Source: Ligula intestinalis (taxonomy: Eukaryota; Platyhelminthes; Cestoda; Diphyllobothriidea; Diphyllobothriidae). Taken from it: a stretch of DNA of 64,000 bases. The notes beneath the pieces are model-generated. The model saw nothing but the letters and a program-made list of their open reading frames with translations, had not been told where the DNA came from and made no database searches. The stretch is from positions 16,838,864 through 16,902,863 of the forward strand of contig JAYGXS010000006.1 of assembly GCA_036362985.1 (NCBI GenBank). Reading direction: 5' to 3'. Every line of letters begins with the position of its first letter. Position 1 is the first letter of the stretch. A program made the position numbers and the translations under genes. This document shows positions 43,966 to 57,269 of this stretch, one piece after another.

Positions 43966-45699
43966 TTCCCTTTCGCTAGCAAGGTTATAGCTGGGCTTAA
44001 GCTCAGCTCATGAGTTAACATTGCTTTCATTGTCAACATTGGGGAAACAAACTGTGCAGTCGTCACCACACGCACGAGGAAGAAAATCGCGGCCATTAGG
44101 GACGCAGGCGCGAGTAGCCCTTAAATTATGGTACAAAAGTACAACCATCTGCACAAATATGAAAGCTACTAACGTTGACTAGTGCAGATTCTGTTTTAAC
44201 TCTTACGTTTCACATACAAGGTGATGGATTTGAGAACGAATCCGACTGAACAAGTTCCATTTGCCTCCATTTCAACAGCCACATTGAAATCATCATTAAG
44301 AGTTTATAGGCAAAAACTGATCGTAGAGGAAGTGGTAGGTGTGAAGTTCGTTGTCTGCGAGTGCTGTCATCTCTGTGAGCATAATTTTTACGTAGTCTGG
44401 AAAACAAAATGTTTTAAATGTTGTTCTCTAAAAATAAGTAACCCTTTCATAGTTTACCACAACAAGATCGTCACCGGAGGTACCATCTACCACCCCCCCC
44501 CACCTCCATCCAGTGTAGTTACATTTTAATCACCGGAATTCTGTATCGAGCGCAATAGAAGCATCCGCATCCAAGCTGCTCTTAGGAGAAAAATAGCAAA
44601 CGGCTAGAAGCACCGACATCGTAACAATCTGCCTTACTGTAGGTGCACTTTCTGCTCGCGCAATGGACTCGTCATATACCTGTGTCTAGGTCGGCCAACG
44701 TATTGGTCATATTGTTCGGCCGTTAATTTCGGCGAGGCCCACCGCGTGCCCTCAGAACGGCGGGACAGAAACGGTGACTAGAGCGTGGGTTAGTTTTTAG
44801 AGAGCGTAGACATGTGCTGCACCTATTATATACTTCCTTCCTCCAACTGAACATTGTGTCATGACCAAGTGAGTAACACTGTACAGGAGATTGGCTATTT
44901 CATGACATGTGAACATTGAAATTTGAGTGGGTGATTTAACACACGTTTGTTTATTTTATTTACTGCATAGAATACAGGCAAAAATGTTGTTTATCAGAAA
45001 AGAGTTCAGTTCAGATCAATATATTGAAGGAACAAGTTGGTCAACTTTGGCTAAATCCAACGTTTTTTGATATCTTCTTACGCTTTCAAACGCTGCGGCC
45101 CAAATCGTCTTGCTTGTGTGTGCTATGCTATAAAAGAACATTACTAAAGACCAGAAACGTTTTACTGTTTCAGGGAATAGAACATTTTGTTTTGCTTTCA
45201 TGGAATTGAGGTAAGTGAAAATATGAGATAACGCATTATTTTCGGGAAAAGAAGAGCGGATTCAATTTATAAAATTCTTCTCTGCAAACCTGATAAGTTT
45301 TGTGCCATACAGTTGAACAGTAAACTTGTAAGACGGTGGTTTTTTATCATACCGAAAATAGGAGCCGTAATCAAGCAGATATAAGAACATCCGCAAAATG
45401 TAATCAGTCTTTGCTGTGACGCCGTATGATCAAGATTTTCGAACACATCTTATCCATAAAGCAGAATCAACGAGTATAAAAACTTGTAACGGAAAGTGCA
45501 GAAGATTATAAGTTTTCTCAAAATCGTAGTATATATTCTGCCATTTTGCTGTGCTTTTGCAATTTTATAACAGAGCCTAGAATTAAACTGCTCCGGTATA
45601 CATAGAAAAGTGAGTCTTTTATTTTCTGCAGAAGATTTATCGCTTCTTTTAGGGAAGTCAAGAAACTGGTTAAAACTTCCCATTTTTGTCTTGACTTTA

Positions 45700-46280
45700 T
45701 CTTCAAAAAGGAAAAGTACACAGATAGTTGACGCCGAGATATCTAAGAAAAGCGCTTGTTCAAGAGTTAACTTTTTATAGAAAGTTTTTTAATTAATCTT
45801 AGGCGTATTCATTCGTGACGTTTTTGTGGACGTACATTTTCTCGGCAATAAATTGACATGTTTGGATGATTCTAAATCCATGGACCAAACGGACAGTTGC
45901 ACAAAAATATGCTTAAGAACTCACCATCTAGGTACATGCTTTTAAGGAATATCTTACTTTGAAGTTTTTGGTAAACACGTCGAACGAAAACGGTATCTAT
46001 GGACAATCGACAGTGAATGTTGAAAATTGTAAATTTTTCATCACGATTCCAAGACCGGTCTGACCTTCGTCGTAATCGAACAGCTGAAATGAACAAAAAA
46101 GAATTGTGACAAAAGGAAATGTCCATCAATATACACCAGACAGTAACTTTTCGATTGACTTGAAAATTCAATTTAAATATATTAATCACTGACTGGCATG
46201 CTCACATGTGCGCTTACGAAATACTTTACTCCTGTGACGTTGTAATCGGCGCAATCAAGTGAAAATCTGTTTCAATTCAT
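45700..46280 (+). repeat. Long AT-rich dispersed repeat, family G (copy 2)
   Basis: Partner of 31,180-31,745; same order of blocks over ~550 bp. Confidence 0.65.
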
Positions 46281-46699
46281 CCAACGTACCATCAGGAGGA
46301 TAGAAATAAATAAAAATCGAAACGTTTTGTGTGCCATGTGCTCTCTACTTTACAGTGCATGCAATATGGAGGCATACTTATCCGAAAATTCCACCAGTGT
46401 ACTATTTTTAAACTTACTTCTACTTGTGCTGCTTTAATCACTCCATTTGTTGCATTAACATACAACCTCTTTGTTTAAAATGTTATCTTTCTTAGAAGCC
46501 CCAGTTTTTCCCTAGTTTAGAATCTTCTGTTTCCCTAAAGGAAATTACTTTTATTTTACTACATGATATTACATGGTAAACCACTGTGTATCATCTTTTT
46601 TTATTATTATGTTTACTTTTCTACTGTTAAACTGTGGGGAACGCGGCTTGAGCAAAATTTGCGTAGCTGGGGTTTCCTTGTAAAAGTCCTTGGATTTCA

Positions 46700-46870
46700 T
46701 GAGTTATCCCAGCTACAGTAGGTGGCAGCGGGCGCTGGTGGCTAGCGCGAGAGGAGTTGCCTCTAGGCGTGCCGCACCAAATTTGTTGGATCCCAGCTGG
46801 GTGGAAGTGTCAAAAGACCACATTAGGAGGGAGCCCTTACAGCCTGACTCGCATTTCGCTAGTTAGCCAC
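46700..46870 (+). repeat. Dispersed repeat, possibly tRNA-derived (copy 2)
   Basis: Partner of 18,630-18,870: 'ggcgctggtggctagcgcgagaggagttgcctctaggcgtgccgc … aaaagaccacattaggagggagcccttacagcctgactcgc'. Confidence 0.5.
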
Positions 46871-48294
46871 TTGCGGGTCTAAGTTTTTCGGTCATTTGGG
46901 AACCTTCCCAGGCAGGGATGTTAGCACACCCTAATAGCTTCATGAGCGTCAGATTTTTATGGTGAAAAAAATGCGCTGAGAATCGACCTTGACCTCTATC
47001 CCCATTTTCAGTTCCCAACCACTGTTCGATCCGGTCGGTGGACTGTTGCGTATTGGTCAACACAGGCCATCCAAAACGTCATGTCTCAATAAATCACAAA
47101 TTCGCTATACTGATTACAGTCGATTTATGCGTTTAGGAAATTTCTGTGCGGAGTTTGTTCCACCGCAAATCCTGACAAGTATAACGTCACTTTCCACAAT
47201 ACGATAGCGTTCATCGTTTTTCAAGGGCCATTTCCACCCGCGTTGCTTATGCATTTATGCGTATAGTGTATAACTTCTGTACAGCGAACAGAAGCCAAAC
47301 AGATGCTTCCATTTAGGGAAATCGGTCAATGCATCCACCAATATTTTGAATGGTGCTGCGATCGTCATGGGCGTGCTAACTTGTTTCAGGTGTTAAGCAG
47401 TTTGACATGCATCAGTAACATTAGAAAATCGTATGTACGTTCCATTGGGATGATAGAGATCAACCTTTGGCGGGCCAGTGGGTTATCGTGTAGAAAGTGT
47501 TTTCTTCTATTATGAACTCAAACAGAAATTTGGTAGTTCTTTCCCCGCAAAATATCAATTTGATGACTTCGAGTTGCTTGTCCAAAACATGCATTTAATG
47601 ATAGGCCTTGACGTTTTAATGAATGGTTGAATGGTGGACGATCAATTCTGCTGCATAAGTGTACAGCATTCTTTGTATGATCAGTGTGGCCAGTAGTAGA
47701 GTTGTTAATATACCAGTGGGTTAACCATGTCCTCAACTTGGAATCTTTTTTGAACTAAGTTATTTGTCCTCTCTACATTATCATAAAAACTTCAGGGCTG
47801 GTCTCGAGAATGATAGTAATGGTTTTCTTTTTACGGAGAATTTATCTTGAAAGAGATCATATTGGTTTCAGATGAGGTCCTGTAAGCAAACTCTGTTGAC
47901 ATTTTTCCCTATATTTTATATCATAGCATATTGTTAAGTTACCGGGCAATATCTCCGCCGAGCTCTTCTTCCGTCTGTGCTCGGATGCGTTTTCGACTAG
48001 AAAAGTTTACCAAGTATGATTGTGATATTAGCTTTCGTGCATCATAATCCTCTGATATGCAAGCTTTTGATCGGGTTTCTTTTCGTTTTTTAGGCAAAGT
48101 GTACACTGTAAAAATTGCTGCTAAAGTAGTTTGAATTTTTCTCGTTGATTTTTGATGCTGTTATACATTCAAATATATTTTATCGATAATCTTTCAATTT
48201 TTAGGCAGAAAATTACTCCTTCGTTAAATGTTACATCTGGGACGTTACTTTTGCAGTTTTTGAAATGTTTAAAACTACGAGATTTTTTAAGACC

Positions 48295-49570
48295 CATTTA
48301 TGAAGCATCCTATCTGTCCATTTATTAATGCCGCTTGTAGAATATAAAACAAATTCAACACCAACTGCACATTGTTGTGAGCCCCACACGACGTCTTGTT
48401 AAAAGCGTATAGAAGTAAAGTAGCCGCCAAATACCATGCAACCTTCATGGTGAAATTCGACTAGCTCTTTTAGCGTATATTTAGTAACACTGTCTTGATT
48501 CATTAAGTTTATTGAATTCTGCGAAAGCCTTTTACTTACTTAAATCGTCATTTAAGTAATGTTTATTGAGAGAAATGACCATTAATTTTCGGGAAATCGG
48601 CAGTACTCTCATATCGAAGGAATTTAGTATGCTATTACGAAAGAGAGAACCAAACTGCGCGTTAATGTCGATAATACTATAAAGAAACTCCAAAATAAGC
48701 AAAATATATATAAAAGGTATTCCTTCATATTCATTGAAACTAATATCTGCAAACACTTGGTTTCGGTAAATGTGTTTTACACCAATTTTTTTGAAAAGGT
48801 TTTGGTGTAAACGTCTAACAGATGCATAATTTTTAAATATATTAATGAAGGCAGTGAAAACAACGAGAATTATGACACAGTTTTTTGATGACATTCAATC
48901 AATACCTATCCAGTAAGAGTAAACTTTACAGAATATCTTGACTTAAGAAAAGTTCTTTCTGTATATGGAAAGTGATTGCTTCAAGTTTTCAATTTAACAC
49001 AATATCTAAATTTATTGTTCTAATTTATAGCCTTTTTACGTCTCCAGAAGCACGGAATTATCGAGAAAATTTTATTTTTCTTTGCAAACAATCAGTAATT
49101 CCTATAGTTCTTTTAAGAACTTAATATACCTATTGCATTCCATTATTATTACTAAATTTTGCTAAATGCATTCACACTGGTATTCGAGTAATGATCAAAC
49201 TTATACAAAGTTATGAAAATTGCATGGTCTTTGGCGACTACTGTATATGAGTCTCCTTAAAAATATTCAAAGGGTTTTTCAAGAATGTTAAATTTCTGTT
49301 CATAGGGCATTGCATACCTACATTGTTCACTATTTTTGTGGTGTATTGAACACGATCGACATCGACCGCAAACTTGCATGTGCCCCATATGACGTCTTCC
49401 CAATAACGTGTAGAAATGTATAAGTTTCCGTATACGGAAAATAATCTGTCTTAAAAATCTTCCCACTATGGGATTTTTTACACCGTGGAAAGTTCAGTCC
49501 TTCCGTTCGTCTATTAATGGCACTTTTAGAGTACATAACATGGTCCCCATCCACTGTGCAATGTAAAATG
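48295..49570 (+). repeat. Two copies of a short AT-rich repeat
   Basis: 48,310-48,440 ('ccatttattaatgccgcttgtagaatataaaac…ccaactgcacattg…gccccacacgacgtctt') matches, in shuffled order, parts of 49,360-49,420 ('gccccatatgacgtctt') and 49,505-49,565 ('tctattaatggcacttttagagtacataac…ccactgtgcaatg'). Confidence 0.5.
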
Positions 49571-51489
49571 CTCCGTTTGACACCTCCTTTCTAGTTTTCA
49601 GAAATATATTATTCGCCGTGCAGGAAAAATGTACAACTTTTTGTTTAAAAACCCTGAATGAGTGTAAAGGAGTAGGTCGAGTTTAAAATTATTCGGAAAC
49701 TGAATAATTTTTTTAACTGAAAGATGCCCTCCCTTCAAGTAGGAAATTTATGGACGGTGTAAGATGCTACCTAGGCAGTTAAATTTTATCCCTTAAATAT
49801 ATTTTAATTTACAAGATCAGCAGAACGTAGTGGGAAAACACCGTTCTACTTGAGAAGTCAGGTTTTAAAGAGTCGGGGTTTTGTAATTGGCTAAAAAGAA
49901 GCTCGTGCAAAAGCCGGTAATCTGACTTTAGCGAAAGAGCTGTGGATTATACTGCACGATAATAAATATTAAAACCTTATTTACTCAATATTTTATAATT
50001 GAAAAGTCATGTAAAAGTTTGGGTGAACATTTTATGACAGGACACCTTTACTGTGTAAACTGCAGCTCTGCAGAAATCGCTGATATTTAACTCCAACATC
50101 CAGTTATATGGCAAGTAATCATTTTGTAATTTGGAAAATAAACTATCCACGGACCGTATTCAGGACGAAATGGTTTAACATTTGACGCAGACATTAATAA
50201 ATTCCCCACAAACGAATTTGCCCTAATACTTTACCTTTCAAATTCCGGATAATGGAGCCCAAACCTGGTCAAATTCATTTACTGATCTTTGTCTCCTGCA
50301 TGCCTGGAAAGAATAACAGTAACGACTTTAAACACCTTTCATCTGAAGTCAAGTTTCTTGCAAAACTGTCTGCATCGTCTCTTTGCGCTGACCCACTTGC
50401 AGACGTTGACTCGTCCTTCCCCTGCCCTTTACCCAGAAGCCTCTTCAGTATCTCAGCTCGCTGGCCTGCCCTCTGAACCCCTAAAAACCTGGGTCGCATT
50501 TTCTGCTGACTGCCCCCAGGTTCCTATTTTGATGATGCCTCGACGGGCTGAAAGTGAAATCTAAGCCCCCAGATTCATTGCTGTCTTGTCAATGACCAAT
50601 CCCCCTATCTGCCGTCCTTCCACCGCTCCCCCTTCCACACGTCGATGTAAAAGTCACAACATTAACATTCTAGCTTAATTTAGGTGACTCACGTGGAGAC
50701 ATTTGGTCGCCAGGGTAATGCTACTCGCTGGACGCTGGTGAAGATTGACTGTATACTTACCGGGTGGGGGGAGGAGGTCGCAACTAAGTATGCATCGACA
50801 AGAATTAAGTGCTTTGCGCAAAATCTATTAATGTACGTCAGAAGAGGCATTTGAGTATTTTTTCCCAACATCAAGAAGGCTTTTGGCCGAAGTAGTCCCA
50901 ATCGCTTTATGAAAGAAACACTTGGCCTTTGTGTCGCTGTCTCTGTATTTTTTTATTGAAAATTAGGTGCCTGGCGTACATGGCAGGTTTTTGGTGATTT
51001 GGTGGGTCCTTGTTCTGTGTTAATCCGAAGTTTACCTAGTCGTATTATATTATAAGTAGTACACTTATCGATGTTTTCGGCTCAGGGAATGCTGAGGATG
51101 TATCACTTAACCTTGCTATTGAGCTCTAAGGCAGATGCCTGCAACATACCCCCAAGAAGTCGTTAAGGGCATCGACTTCACATACATTGACGCTGACAAT
51201 TCGTACACTGCTTGAGAGGTCAATTTTGAGGTTAAGCGTCGAGCTAGTGACGTGAATTATTGTGTTCTAATCATTCGATGGCAGTTTCTCGGCAAAAGCT
51301 GACTTTCCGTTTTCAGATAATATTGCCGGCAAAGACAACGGAGACTATAATGGTCATTGCTGGCTTATTATTCGTTTTAAATTACTGAGCATGCTGTCTA
51401 TTGTTGTGGTGCTTTTAAGGTATATTTTAATCTAATAAGTGTGACAATCGGTTGGGGTCCAAAAATAAGCAAGGAAAAGCGTAATTTTC
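49571..51489. other. Intergenic stretch, nothing recognised
   Basis: Short frames only; the patch around 50,250-50,560 is less AT-rich but shows no motif. Confidence 0.4.
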
Positions 51490-51740
51490 GGTTTCCTGTA
51501 CCCTGTAACAGACCGAAGCGCCGTCCGTGGTTCACAAATATAAGTTGGCTATGCAAATGCGAGACACATTATCACAGGTGGCTGCCCAAAACTTAGAAAC
51601 AGGTTACGAGTTTAATTTCGCAGCTGCCGAGATAATCACCCTTGCCAGATGCAAGACAAGCCAAGAATTGACAAAGACCTGGGCCTTGGATGAAAATGTT
51701 ATCAGCCGATTTATCGATCTGGCACCGGCATACAGAGCCC
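51490..51740 (+). mobile_element. PLE-C fragment: GIY-YIG module tail
   Basis: The open frame reads TLSQVAAQNLETGYEFNFAA, AEIITLARCKTSQELTKTWA, then ENVISRFIDLAPAYRAL. This is the segment that follows the GIY-YIG core in PLE-type proteins and aligns with the same part of PLE-B (HSTRTGHTIQFDEAEYLARD…SRELLE). It differs enough to be a third family. A second, stop-ridden copy is at 54,660-54,890. The frame continues to 51,991 in unrelated sequence. Confidence 0.65.
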
Positions 51741-52243
51741 TGTACAGTCACCTCTTTATATTTGTTTGGCCGATAATACTATTGTCAATTTTATCTCTGA
51801 CTATGGACTTTGGCGCAAGTTCTGAAGCTCGGAAGCGTGAAGAAATTTTTACGGTAATTCGCCAGTCTTCTTTCTCCCTGCTGTTTTTTTTTCTTAGGGA
51901 AAAAAAAGCGAGATCACGAACAGCGGAGGGCGATTTAACCATCCAACATAAAAAAATTCAGGTGTCGCAAAAGCACTGGCAGTTTTTGTAGAGACCTAGT
52001 AATTGAGTTGAGGGTTTAAGTCCACACTGACCGAAGAAAAAAACTGCGATGGAGTTCTACAAAATGCCTTTTTTCAGTTTACGTTGGAATACAAAAATTA
52101 TACCCTCACCGCCACGTAATCAGCCGTTTCTTATCGACCCTCACCACCTCAGTCCTATTTCCATTACTTACTTGAACGAAATGAGATGACGAGCATTATT
52201 GACCACATGTCTTACCTTTGATCCCGTCCCCATATAAATGTAA

Positions 52244-52285
52244 TGGCCCGATGAGAATTTATCGAAAGCTTACGTATGCTTGCCA
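52244..52285 (+). ncRNA. Hammerhead ribozyme-like motif, solo PLE-A 3' end
   Basis: Stem I TGGC (52,244-52,247) with GCCA (52,282-52,285); core CCGATGA (U4 changed to C); 2-bp stem II; GAAA (52,264-52,267); stem III AGC:GCT with an 8-base loop; cleavage-site T at 52,281. The preceding 'catataaatgtaatggc' matches the 7.8 kb copy. The core change probably inactivates it. Confidence 0.55.
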
Positions 52286-52309
52286 ATTGCTTTTCTGAAT
52301 AGAAAAAAG

Positions 52310-54659
52310 GATGCCTTCTGGAAAACAGACAAAAAGTCGCCGTGGATGAGTTCAGTACTATCAACTTTCGGTAAACACCCACGTTCTGCTACATTATTGA
52401 TCGCTGCGCGAGGTTGTTTGAAGATGGATAATAAGTCTGAAACGGACATCCTCTCTTCTAAAAATTTCACTTGACCCTATTCTTAAAATATTTTTGCCTT
52501 GGGTCTGACTCAAACCCACGATTGCCAGAGAAAGACTTTGTCGAGCTCACGCTCTGAATGAAGGAAATCTGACAAACTAACCAGAAACTGAAAATTTTTT
52601 AGGGTTAACTGTATTTATTCTACGGGAGGGGAAGCTTATATAAATGAAGGTATTTTGCTGGAAATAGTACTAAGACAGATCATGTGTTGCCTTCAGTTAC
52701 TATGAAAATATGTCTTCTTAACCGTATACCCAGGATAAGTGTAGACACTATTTTAAAAACAGTTCACGGACTGCCATCTAGGTCGAAGTTACGCTTGCCG
52801 GCAAGCCACGTCTCTTCGAGGCCCTTAAAGTCCGCGTTCAATTAAATCGGAAATATGGATGATGCGAGTTAATCATCATTTCGTCCTCTCACTTAAGTAA
52901 TATTTTACATTTGAAAATTGTTCGAAAACTATTGACCATTCTTTCCCAGGAATAAACGCGCACGTCAAAATTGAATCCTCTGTCCCCAACCCAAAATCAT
53001 GCATTTTTTTAAATTACCTGCTCCACTTCTCGCGTTTTCTTCATTAATATAAGGAATGTATTCACTCTCCAGCACATTCATTGAGCAAAAGGGGACTGAA
53101 ACCTGTCGCAGCTGTTGCTTTTTGAAAACCTTTACAAATAAGTTGGTCTTTTCAGTGCAAAATGACTACAGTCTCCAGAACTCCATAAAAATTGGTGGAC
53201 CAAAATATTGTGCTGAGCTTTACACCATGACAAGGCCGCCTCTTCCCCTCAGATTAAGTAAATGCCAACTATGATAGGCGATATCTGTGCGTTTATTTTA
53301 CTGACATGCACAAACGCCTGGATTTTCTCACCATAGGCCTTAGATATAGCCTTCATCATTGTTTCTTTTGCTGGTGTCGAAAGGACCCGTTCTTCATCGA
53401 AGGTCTCCCACTTGCTGAGGATTTTAGCACATATTATTTGCCCACGTACTTTTGCGTGAATGGAAATTTTCACATTATTTAGCAGCTTAGAGAAAGCCTT
53501 CTTGAAATGATCATTCTTTTAAGGATCCTGACAGTTCTGGCCGTTTTTGTAGAATTATAAAGTTCCTCGTTGTCTGCCCTATCTAAATAAAATCAGGCAG
53601 AGGTTTTTCTTATTAAATTCGCTCGCACGAGTCATGCTTCTTGTGTAGAGCCAATGAACTTATTTTATTACCGACTGACCTTGTGATAATCTGAAATATA
53701 TGAGTCATTTGGTGCAGTAGACTTGCGCAGCATCTACTGCACTCTCTCTTCCCGCACCCACCATGTTTCATTGGCAAAGCGTCACAAAGACGACATGAAA
53801 AGAGCACAGGCGGCGTGGCAACTCTGGGAATGGAATAGCCAGTGTGGGTCTCACTATCTCGTCCCTTTACAACTTAATGCCTAAGCCTGTCAATTAACTA
53901 CTTATGGGATTTTTAACAGTGACCGACAACGAGAAGTAGACCGTCTGGACGTGTCACACGCAAAACCCCCTCTTAATGGGCTACGCCGTACTCCTTCAAA
54001 TTCGGAGTACAAACATGGACTTTTGGGGATGTGGTCTTATCTCTTTTTTCTCAAACGGTGATGAAGAAATTAACTAGTAGTTGGGGTGAAGAGGACTCTT
54101 CCCATTCTTTTAAACCGCTCGTGTAACTATTTAGTTAGTTCTGCGAATATTTCAATTTTACGCTTAAAATTTCTACTAGCAAACTTGCGTTTGTTTCCAC
54201 CTGTCTGGTGTCAAACCTGAGGAATTCATTCATTTCCTTTGGAAAACATGGAGTATCTAAGTTGTCCCAATATGTAGTAGTTAACACTAGTAGTATTAGT
54301 TTTCACAAGTTCTTAGTATCCTCGGTGTTGACGCCAGCCCATCTGTCGATAATATTGGAATGTAAGATGGTTCAATCAATGCTGTCAAAAATGAGTATAA
54401 AATTTGGAAATTTGGAATGTTACCGAGTAAAGAGCTTTCAGCCCAAACTATTATTGACCTGTGCTTGCACTACAGATCAAGCTGGGACGAAATTATAAGT
54501 TGTCCCAATAAATGTTGTCTGATGGTTATCGAGCGGAAATCTCTTAAGGCGTCTGCATCAATCGCATTTTAAAAGTACTGGTTAAGTAGTTCATAGTTGT
54601 ATTCATAGCTTAAGTTGTCCTTATAAGTACACAGGTCAAACTGAACTCATCGCGCATAC
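52310..54659. other. Intergenic stretch
   Basis: No gene. Around 53,700-53,790 lies the repeat shared with 24,770-24,840. Confidence 0.45.
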
Positions 54660-54890
54660 GTTGACATAAGTTTGCTGTACGCCGGTGCGACGAACAAGTG
54701 CAAGTTGCTGCTCACACCTAGGAAACGGGTTATGCGTTCATCTTCACAGCCGTCAAGGTACTCGCCCACGGCGGAAACAATAAGAGTCATGAATGGATTG
54801 AAGCGTGAAACGCAGATGAGAACTTAATAAATCGATATGTTGACTTGGCGATGGTGTATATAGTTCTGCGCAGTCATCCCCAGACGTGCG
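54660..54890 (+). mobile_element. PLE-C fragment, degenerate
   Basis: In one frame it reads DEQVQVAAHT, stop, ETGYAFIFTA, VLAHGGNNKSHEW, then DENLINRYVDLA, matching the 51.5 kb PLE-C segment with at least two stops. Confidence 0.7.
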
Positions 54891-55984
54891 GCTCAGTTAG
54901 TTGGTTGCTTTGTACCCCCTATAATCGACCCCTTTTTTGTTGTTGTTGCTGTTACCTTCGTCGATGAACTCCTGCACGAGTTTGAAAGCTCGGGACAAAA
55001 AACAAACTGTTCCGGTGCTCGAACAGCCTTCTTTTTTACTCATGCTAACACTTGGAACGCGGTCTTTCATATTCATAGTCAAATCTTCATATTCACATCA
55101 AGCAATTCGTGCATTTTCAAAGCAGGCTAATGATGTCTATGTGTTCCTATAGTTAGTAAACAGGCCTGTGAGTCAAACATAATTGATTACACAGTCGTCC
55201 CCTCGTTGCTATGGGGCGGCCTGTTAACACCCGCAAAATATCTCAGAAGATTTCCGATACGGGACCAGACTTGTCCCTTTTATTCTTCCCCCTCCAATAA
55301 ATGCGTATTTCCTGCCCCCTATTAAATTAGACAAAGAAACGATCACATCATCCATGGAAAAAAGCATGCATGGAGCTGGAGTGGCATAAAAGCTGTCATC
55401 CGGTCCCCTTCAGTCATTGCCCTCATCTTATCGCCGAGCGATTTTGTTTGTCTAGCAGGAGGACACACGGGACACCCGAAATGGCCCGCAGGAACGCGAT
55501 CAGTTCTGCTGGCTGTGACGATAGAATCAACTGGAATGGGGGAGGGGGGCGGGCGAAGAAAAGATAGGCAGTGCTGTCTTATTCCCATGCCCCACAGTCG
55601 ACCTCACTTCCCCTCCCCTCAGCATGTCGAGCCTCGCAGACACGCGACCGCCGGGCGGGGGAGGCTCTGGCTGACCCCTAGAGGCGCCGATGCGGATCCG
55701 TGAGTTCCGTCCCAGTCCCTAATGAGAACATTTTTAGCAGCTTCTACCGAACCATAAGCGTTGATCTAGCAACAGGCTGCCATTCCACGCGGGCACCAAT
55801 AAAATCAGAAGGAATTTTGGAACACCAGCTCTCGTAAATTAAGTGGGCCTCTCTCTCTCTCGCAAACTCCGAGGTAACGAGGATTATTCGGACACCATAT
55901 TCGGTCGAGCAGAATCCACTTGTGACTTCGATTTTGGCACTGAGTAAAAAATTGCAATGGAGGTGGTTGGTATTGCCAATAGAG
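54891..55984. other. Intergenic stretch with GC-rich patch
   Basis: No gene. 55,500-55,700 is GC-rich and purine/pyrimidine biased; a short (CT)n run lies at 55,850-55,860. Confidence 0.4.
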
Positions 55985-56905
55985 GTGAATACGCGAGTTC
56001 CAGGAAGCAGTTAAGAAGAAGGAGATGTTACCACTGGAACAAGAGTTTTATTGTCCTGACGTTTCGGTTTCCGTCGGGGATCCTTACTCATAAGTAATAG
56101 TACAATATTCTGAGTCATGCACAGATAGGTGTGAAACATGCACAGATTGCACGGTATTTATAGTTCGTAGCGGTGTTCCGCATGCGTACTGTAATTATCC
56201 ACTTCTGTAGCCACTGCTTGGGTCTTTATTGGTGTGGTGATGGCTTGACACCTCGTGTTCGACTCATTAATTGCCGCACTTTCCTTGTTTGTATTGAATG
56301 TGGGCTTGATAATTGCGCGACAATTATGCTCACTCTAGGTAGAGTTGTTGATGGGCCCGGCCCTTCCCACGTGACCGATTTTTTGCTCAGGCAATGTCTC
56401 AGTACACAGAAGGGAAACGCCAAATTGTTGCGCTTGTTGATGGACTGGGGGCCTGAGAACCATGACTTGAGCAGCTCACGGCGCACGCGATTGTCACCTC
56501 GTCAAACTTGAAAAGATGGCTGTCCACCGTCGAGTGAGCTGCAACCTGGGAGTTGGCGTCTTTCTTCCTCACCGCCGCTGCATACTCGGCCATTCGCGTC
56601 CAGAGTAATCTCCCGATTTCTCCGACGTAGTTGTATTGTCCAAAACTGCACCAGATCCGGTAAACGACTCCAGCCGTTTCCTGCCGTGGCAGTGGGTCTT
56701 TCGGCCTCATGACCCGGCGCCTGATGGTTGCTTCCGGCCTGTGTGCAACTCCAACACCAAGTGGGGTGAGCAGACGGCTGGCCGCTTCCGATACATTCTT
56801 CACGTACGGAAGAGCTCGCCAAACCTTTGGGCCAGTTGGATGTGGTTTCTTCTCTCATCTGCGTATGCGGCAACCACCCGATCGGTCACAAACGCAGCTG
56901 CGTAA
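55985..56905 (-). mobile_element. PLE-B copy, minus-strand half of a head-to-head pair
   Basis: Outer tail and hammerhead remnant at 55,990-56,100 ('ccgacggaaaccgaaacgtcaggacaat' on the minus strand). Coding follows up to ~56,905: RPEATIRRRVMRPKDPLPRQ, VVYRIWCSFGQYNYVGEIGR, then the tail with a frame break near 56,500. The YVG signature is kept but one Cys of the C.CG pair is Phe. Confidence 0.8.
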
Positions 56906-56914
56906 GAGTGCTAT

Positions 56915-57265
56915 AACGGCGCGTTGAGACGTATTGCAGCGAAGTGCAAGACAAAGTTGCTGAAGTGCAATATCTTCGTTAAATACTGAGAACGAATGGT
57001 TACCCGCGCAATTTTGTCGACCGATGCATACGCAGATAGGAGGGAGCCGTTAATTGTCATAGGTAAGCGGTAGCATAGCAAATGTATCCTACAGATACTG
57101 CAACTCCCTGTGTATTAATTACCCGTTTCGGCTATTGCCTCTGCCGAAGGATCCGCGATGGAATCCGAAACGTCAGGCGAATGAAGTTCTTGCCCAAGTG
57201 ATCACATCTACGTCTTATTAATTACCTCCTGGGACTCGCATTTTTGCTTGTATTGGCAACCCAAA
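56915..57265 (+). mobile_element. PLE-B copy, plus-strand half of the head-to-head pair
   Basis: Plus strand: linker codons ('gcgttgagacgtattgcagcgaagtgcaagacaaagttgctgaagtgcaatatctt', i.e. RVETYCSEVQDKVAEVQYL), NGYPRNFVDRC, then a jump to the 3' UTR and the hammerhead-like motif (57,150-57,180, stem II GGATCC:GGAATCC with a bulged A) and the outer tail. Confidence 0.75.
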
Positions 57266-57269
57266 CGGT

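Larger units (their letters stand above)
43966..48294. other. AT-rich intergenic stretch
   Basis: No gene. Includes the second family-G copy (45,700-46,280) and a dispersed repeat (46,700-46,870). Confidence 0.5.
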
